A stretch of DNA of 37,303 bases from a bacterium. Its GTDB lineage: Bacteria > Acidobacteriota > Terriglobia > Terriglobales > Acidobacteriaceae. Where the stretch lies: NCBI GenBank assembly GCA_026225095.1, contig JAMFSC010000023.1, positions 1 to 37,303 on the forward strand. Reading direction: 5' to 3'. The position numbers were made by a program, and so were the translations under genes. Shown here in pieces: positions 33,865 to 37,303 of this stretch; position 1 is the first letter of the stretch, and every line of letters starts with the position of its first letter. Under the pieces are notes generated by a model that worked only from the letters and a program-made list of their open reading frames with translations, was not told the DNA's origin and ran no database searches.

Positions 33865-34626
33865 CTAAACCTTGCCGAGTTCTTCCCCGGCCGTCTTATC
33901 GAAATCGTTGCTGAAGACGTTCATCGCCTTCTGCATCATCTCTGCCTGCCGTTGCGTCAGCACCAATTGCATCGTGCCGTGGATCACATCCTGGTTCGCC
34001 CCTTCGAGCGAACCCTGCGTAATCGACCCCGTCGCCGCAATCGGCTGTTGCCCCTCTCCCGGAACAAACCGGTTCGTCCCCTCCGCCGTCAAGGCCGTCG
34101 GATCCTCAAACGTGGACACCGCAACCTGACCTGCAATCTGGGCAGTCCCGTCCGCGGCGGTTACCGACAGCGTTCCATCCGAGCTCACCAGCACCGTTCC
34201 TGTGGGCACTGTAATGGTCGTCCCCTGCGCATTCAGCACCGGCTCGCCCGCCCGCGTCTGGAGCACACCATCCGCGGAACGCTCAAACGCTCCATCCCGC
34301 GTATACCGCACACCCCGAGGTGTCTGCACCGAGAAGAACCCCGTGCCATTCACCGCCAGGTCCAGAGGATTGCCTGTTGTCGTCAGTTGCCCCTGGGTCA
34401 GGTCCAACCCGTTCCCGCCTAAGATGCCGTAGTCGTTCACGGCCTGCCCAACCTGCGAGCTTCCCAGTCCCGTGTTTGAAATGGCTCCCGCCATCACTCC
34501 ACGAAAGTAGTCGCGCTGCGCCCGAAAACCGCTCGTACCGGCATTCGCCAGGTTGTTAGCCGCCGTATCCAGCGCCTGCGTCCGCGCCAGAAGTCCGCTA
34601 TAAGCTGCGTAGAGTCCGCTATCCAT
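33865..34626 (-). CDS. flgF: Flagellar proximal rod protein FlgF
   Basis: 253 residues, a relative of flgG with the same three marks: MDSGLYAAYSGLLARTQALDTAANNLANAGTSGFR, TTGNPLDLAVNGTGFFSVQTPRGVRYTRDGAF, and a C-terminal helix that lacks the usual NVD opening (QDVIHGTMQLVLTQRQAEMMQKAMNVF). This and its place before flgG point to FlgF rather than a second FlgG. The start at 34626 is chosen by homology over 34647; the ribosome binding site is weak. It is the first gene of the cluster in this window and diverges from the response regulator. Confidence 0.88.
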   Translation of the reverse strand: MDSGLYAAYSGLLARTQALDTAANNLANAGTSGFRAQRDYFRGVMAGAISNTGLGSSQVGQAVNDYGILGGNGLDLTQGQLTTTGNPLDLAVNGTGFFSVQTPRGVRYTRDGAFERSADGVLQTRAGEPVLNAQGTTITVPTGTVLVSSDGTLSVTAADGTAQIAGQVAVSTFEDPTALTAEGTNRFVPGEGQQPIAATGSITQGSLEGANQDVIHGTMQLVLTQRQAEMMQKAMNVFSNDFDKTAGEELGKV

Positions 34627-34654
34627 GCCCTGACATAAGCAGGTCATGGGCCGA

Positions 34655-34670
34655 AGCTGCGCAAGTCCCA
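34655..34670 (-). promoter_or_regulatory. Possible sigma-54-type site before flgF
   Basis: TGGGACTTGCGCAGCT on the minus strand has the essential GG-N10-GC spacing of -24/-12 promoters, ending about 29 nt before the flgF start. The rest of the match to TGGCAC-N5-TTGCW is poor, and such spacing is common by chance in GC-rich DNA. Confidence 0.2.
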
Positions 34671-34709
34671 GTTAGAAGACCTTAACGCCCTCACGCCAAA
34701 GAGCCTTTC

Positions 34710-34717
34710 GCCGATAA
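34710..34717 (+). promoter_or_regulatory. Possible sigma-28 -10 box before the CheY-like gene
   Basis: GCCGATAA is an exact copy of the FliA -10 consensus, 41 nt before the GTG start. The -35 region at 11-nt spacing (34691-34698) matches only about three of eight. The box is also part of a palindrome (GATAA-GGCCG-TTATC), so the match may have another cause. Confidence 0.35.
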
Positions 34718-34758
34718 GGCCGTTATCATCCCGCAGTGGATGAAATCATGGAGGTCAG

Positions 34759-35148
34759 GTGCGCGCTCTCATCGTTGATGATTCCCATGTCATGAGAAAG
34801 GTCGTCGAACGCCAGCTGCGTCTCGCCGGCATCGATCTTACGGAAGTGCTGCACGCACGCGACGGCCGCGAGGCGATCGATATGCTCCGGTATCTCGACC
34901 AGAGCGATGCCCTGGACCTCATCCTCACGGACATCACCATGCCCGTGATGGGGGGCCTCGAGTTTCTCGAACGCCGCCTGGCCGAAGGACTCGCCGAAGG
35001 TGTTCCGGCAGCCGTCATCGCTACCGAAGAGGACGAACCCCTCCATCGGCGCGCCATCGCCGTCGGGGCCCGGGCCTACCTCCGTAAGCCCCTCAACGCC
35101 GACGACATCCGCACTCGACTCCTACCCCTCCTGGGCATTCGCAACTAA
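34759..35148 (+). CDS. CheY-like single-domain response regulator
   Basis: 129 residues, a lone receiver domain with no output domain. The acidic pocket Asp7/Asp8, the phosphorylation site Asp58 (LTDITMPVMGG), Thr89 and Lys110 (YLRKPLN) are all in place, so it should be phosphorylated normally. The start is GTG with GGAGG four bases upstream. Being divergent from the flagellar cluster suggests a role in motor or chemotaxis control, but no kinase or other che gene is in the window. Copy 2 of the dispersed repeat begins within its stop codon. Confidence 0.9.
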   Translation: MRALIVDDSHVMRKVVERQLRLAGIDLTEVLHARDGREAIDMLRYLDQSDALDLILTDITMPVMGGLEFLERRLAEGLAEGVPAAVIATEEDEPLHRRAIAVGARAYLRKPLNADDIRTRLLPLLGIRN

Positions 35149-35308
35149 AGCAGATTGCCTGTTGGTATAGAGTTTGGTGCCCCACCTTCGCGACACGTCT
35201 CATCGTCGCTAAGGTGGGCCGGAGCGCCACGGCATCCAATGCACAACCCTAAACCTTCAGCGAATCTGCTCTAAGTTGGGCCGGCCGCCACAGCTCCGGG
35301 CTACGGGA
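35147..35308. repeat. Dispersed palindromic repeat, copy 2
   Basis: The second full copy of the element at 19142. The left end (AAAGCAGATT) has one change from copy 1; the right end AATCTGCTCT at 35263-35272 is identical. The central hairpin (CCCACCTT ... AAGGTGGG) and the roughly 35-nt right extension are kept, while the right inner arm has drifted (35232-35252). Again it begins inside a stop codon (TAA) and lies between convergent genes. The remaining 31 nt before the next gene hold nothing I recognise. Confidence 0.85.
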
Positions 35309-35339
35309 GTGAATCCCGTGCCACCCCGAAGATGGCGCC

Positions 35340-36494
35340 CTATACCGTCTCCACTCTCATCCCAACAGGAACCTGCTCCACAATCTCGATCCCGAATCCC
35401 TGCAGAGCAGGAACATGCGTCGGCGTGTTGGTGAGCAGGCGAATCTTGTGGATTCCCAGGTCCGACAGGATCTGCCCTCCAAGCCCAACCTGCCGCAGCG
35501 TCCTCTGTTCACTCGCGTCCCGCGACCGCCCCTCCCGCTGAAGGAGAACCCGCTGCAAGCCTCCCGGTGTCACCGGAGCCCCCACCCGGTCGATCGCAAA
35601 ACCCGGAGTCCCGTTATGCAGATAGATCAGCGCTCCCCGGCCTGACTCCGCGATCCTCCGCAATGAGTCGTCAATCACCGCCCGTCCGTCCCCCAACGTC
35701 GTTCCAAACACGTCCCCGGCGAGATCGTGCGTATGGACCCGCACCGTGGACACCTCGTCACCGGTCACATCGCCATACACCAGCGCCACATGGGACTCGC
35801 CCCCATCCACCTCGCTCTCATACGCGATCATCCGGAACGTCCCATGCGCCGTCGGCAGCTGACCTTCCGCCACCGGACGAATGTACCGCTCATGCTGCAG
35901 GCGGTAGCGGATTAGGTCGGCCACCGTTACCATCTTCAACCGGTGTTTCGCGCAGAACTCCACCAGGTCGGGAACTCGTGCCATCGTTCCGTCCTCGTTC
36001 ATGATCTCGCAGATCACCCCGGCCGGAATCAGCTCCGCCATGCGTGCCAGGTCGACCGAGGCCTCCGTCTGACCTGCTCGCACCAGCACTCCACCCTTGC
36101 GCGCACGCAGCGGAAACACGTGCCCTGGCCGAGCCAGGTCCTGCGCGGTCGACGCTGGATCGATTGCGACCCGGATCGTATGCGCCCGGTCCGCCGCCGA
36201 AATCCCCGTCGTCACCCCCTCGCGTGCCTCCACGCTCTCTGTAAAAGCGGTCCCGAATCGCGAAGTATTCTCCTGGGTCATCGGCCCCAGGCGCAGGTAG
36301 TCGGCCCTGTCCTCGGTCAGCGTCAGGCATATCAGCCCCCGCCCATGCTTGGCCATGAAGTTGATCGCCTCCGGCGTGACAAACTCCGCCGCCAACGTCA
36401 AGTCTCCCTCGTTCTCACGGTCCTCGTCGTCCACCACGACCACCATCCGGCCCGCCCGAATCTCGGCTACTGCCTCTGCAACATTCGAAAACAT
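35340..36494 (-). CDS. ribB: DHBP synthase with degenerate GTP cyclohydrolase II domain (RibBX-like)
   Basis: 384 residues with the domain layout of RibBA. The N-terminal 3,4-dihydroxy-2-butanone 4-phosphate synthase half (1-200) is intact: [10 protein letters not shown] (22-31), RPGH (122-125), GQTEASVDL (141-149) and [11 protein letters not shown] (163-173). It should turn ribulose 5-phosphate into the four-carbon riboflavin precursor. The C-terminal half keeps the GTP cyclohydrolase II fold ([31 protein letters not shown]), but all three zinc cysteines are replaced ([16 protein letters not shown]: Asp257, Gly268, Gly270) and the RQEGRG loop is lost (HNGTPG). It should therefore lack cyclohydrolase activity, so a separate ribA is expected elsewhere. 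I see no FMN riboswitch upstream. Confidence 0.92.
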   Translation of the reverse strand: MFSNVAEAVAEIRAGRMVVVVDDEDRENEGDLTLAAEFVTPEAINFMAKHGRGLICLTLTEDRADYLRLGPMTQENTSRFGTAFTESVEAREGVTTGISAADRAHTIRVAIDPASTAQDLARPGHVFPLRARKGGVLVRAGQTEASVDLARMAELIPAGVICEIMNEDGTMARVPDLVEFCAKHRLKMVTVADLIRYRLQHERYIRPVAEGQLPTAHGTFRMIAYESEVDGGESHVALVYGDVTGDEVSTVRVHTHDLAGDVFGTTLGDGRAVIDDSLRRIAESGRGALIYLHNGTPGFAIDRVGAPVTPGGLQRVLLQREGRSRDASEQRTLRQVGLGGQILSDLGIHKIRLLTNTPTHVPALQGFGIEIVEQVPVGMRVETV

Positions 36495-36566
36495 CGTCTG
36501 GAAAACCTCCGCATCCCGTTTCCTCGATCATAGCCCCCGGCCCGCAGGCCCAGGCCGCACAAGAAA

Positions 36567-36591
36567 AGCGCCACCCCAAGGGATGGCGCCT
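36567..36591 (-). terminator. Intrinsic terminator behind the small basic protein gene
   Basis: On the minus strand GGCGCCATCCC, a short loop, GGGTGGCGC and then TTTTCTT: a GC-rich stem followed by a T-tract. It lies about 130 nt after the gene at 36722 and before ribB, so ribB probably has its own promoter in the next 70 nt. Confidence 0.7.
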
Positions 36592-36721
36592 ACTGACTGT
36601 TCGCTTCTTTATTGAGAGGTCAGCCCGATGAGTTCGACTTCCGCGGTCCTGAGCCCGAAGTGCCATGGAGAGCTGAGGCTGCTTCTCTGCGTGCCTCACA
36701 ACTCCCGATTTGCGCCTTCAA

Positions 36722-36949
36722 CTACAGGGTCGACTCGATCTCGAAGCCCCAGGCCTCCAGAAGAGCCTCGGGAATGTACTTCGAGTTCTTGTTGCGCCTC
36801 GCCCACTCCCGCAAACGGGTGGAGCGGATGTACTGGTCGGGGGTCAGTTTGTACTCCTTGACGACCTGTTCGAACGATGTAACCGTCGGCACCACCGGGC
36901 CAATCGGCTCCGGCTTGCCCCAGTTCGGATTTCCACGACGCTTCGCCAT
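36722..36949 (-). CDS. Small basic conserved-looking protein, unknown function
   Basis: 75 residues (MAKRRGNPNWGKPEP start, then FEQVVKEYKLTPDQYIRSTRLREWARRNKNSKYIPEALLEAWGFE). The N-terminus is basic and probably flexible; the rest looks like a compact helical fold with conserved aromatic residues. I remember similar small proteins in Acidobacteriota without a known role. GAGGG about nine bases upstream supports the start. A small nucleic-acid-binding protein is conceivable from the charge, but this is a guess. Confidence 0.72.
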   Translation of the reverse strand: MAKRRGNPNWGKPEPIGPVVPTVTSFEQVVKEYKLTPDQYIRSTRLREWARRNKNSKYIPEALLEAWGFEIESTL

Positions 36950-37245
36950 GCTCTGTGTCCCTCATTGATTGCGGATTATCATTGCCACTACGACTGCAAA
37001 ACGCACCTCGCCGCTCAGCGGTTGGCACGCAGTACAGAACCTCAGACCGCCAGACATCCGCACGCTTCAGGCGAGATAGTTGTCTTTAGGTCCAAAAGAC
37101 AGTGTATTCCCATTTTGCGAGGAGATCAACGAGAAAATCTCGGCAAACCGACCGATGGGGAACCATCGCCGTAAGGTGATCCGGCCAGAAAAGATCCCAG
37201 CACAATCTTTGAGACACAAAGTGGCCAGCCGGGTATGCTCCTGCC
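36950..37245. other. Gene-less stretch
   Basis: 296 nt with no supportable gene. It presumably holds the promoter of the small basic protein gene, but no clear -35/-10 pair was found. The open frame on the minus strand running into the right edge is a product of the repeat sequence. Confidence 0.5.
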
Positions 37246-37303
37246 AGAGCGGATTGCCTGTTGGTATAGAGTTGGGTGCCCCACCTTCGCGACACGTCTC
37301 ATC
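37246..37303. repeat. Dispersed palindromic repeat, copy 3 (cut by window edge)
   Basis: 58 nt matching copy 1 from its left end (AGAGCGGATT, one change) through the left hairpin arm and loop. It follows copy 1 very closely in the part present. Unlike the other two copies it is not attached to a stop codon visible here. Confidence 0.8.

Noticed and set aside
36495..36620. FMN riboswitch before ribB
   Set aside because: Looked for the RFN conserved blocks in the leader and did not find them; only the terminator hairpin of the preceding gene is there.
37086..37295. Two minus-strand frames (here and at 18652-19191) starting with the same 17 residues
   Set aside because: The identity comes from the dispersed palindromic repeat being read on the minus strand; there is no ribosome binding site or protein-like sequence beyond it.

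Overview
The window reads as a chromosomal piece of a GC-rich, motile, diderm bacterium, most likely an Acidobacteriota of the Granulicella/Terriglobus/Edaphobacter type. This rests on recognition, not a database search. The clues are an Oar-like TonB-dependent receptor with an N-terminal carboxypeptidase-regulatory domain, a 1982-residue choice-of-anchor-D (ASH) repeat protein, P- and L-ring flagellar genes (so an outer membrane), and several small proteins with an acidobacterial look. I found no rRNA, tRNA, CRISPR array, integrase or transposase.

Layout. 1-518: no gene seen. 519-9972: a carbohydrate locus with a Tat-exported Gfo/Idh/MocA oxidoreductase, a second Sec-exported one, a divergent Tat-exported TIM-barrel sugar isomerase/epimerase, a TonB-dependent receptor, and a GH92 alpha-mannosidase whose start overlaps the receptor stop. 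10135-13035: secG, a metallo-beta-lactamase-fold hydrolase, and a divergent aminotransferase/HAD phosphatase pair. 13195-19143: the giant repeat protein. 19142-20188: a dispersed palindromic repeat and a secreted protein of unknown function. 20472-22164: a dienelactone-hydrolase-like enzyme and an EamA-type transporter behind a C6/G7 palindrome. 22214-25288: pnp and rpsO (transcribed rpsO then pnp), with a strong hairpin in the pnp leader. 25452-26633: a second dienelactone hydrolase and a small conserved-looking protein.

26681-34626 is a flagellar cluster on the minus strand in the order flgF-flgG-flgA-flgH-flgI-flgJ-flgM-flgN-flgK-flgL: rod, L/P rings and their chaperone, rod cap, then anti-sigma factor, chaperone and hook-filament junction proteins. 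Many genes touch or overlap by 4 nt. The break before flgM carries a near-consensus sigma-28 (FliA) promoter, so the late genes can be switched separately and FlgM can feed back on its own promoter. A CheY-like regulator diverges from flgF. 35340-36494 is a RibBA-type protein with an intact DHBP synthase half but a GTP cyclohydrolase II half lacking its zinc cysteines. A small basic protein and a truncated third copy of the palindromic repeat end the window.

The observations most worth following are the exported oxidoreductase/isomerase set beside a receptor and mannosidase, the degenerate RibBA, the repeat family whose two full copies abut stop codons between convergent genes, the sigma-28 promoter before flgM, and the membrane hairpin splitting the last Ig-like domain of the giant protein.
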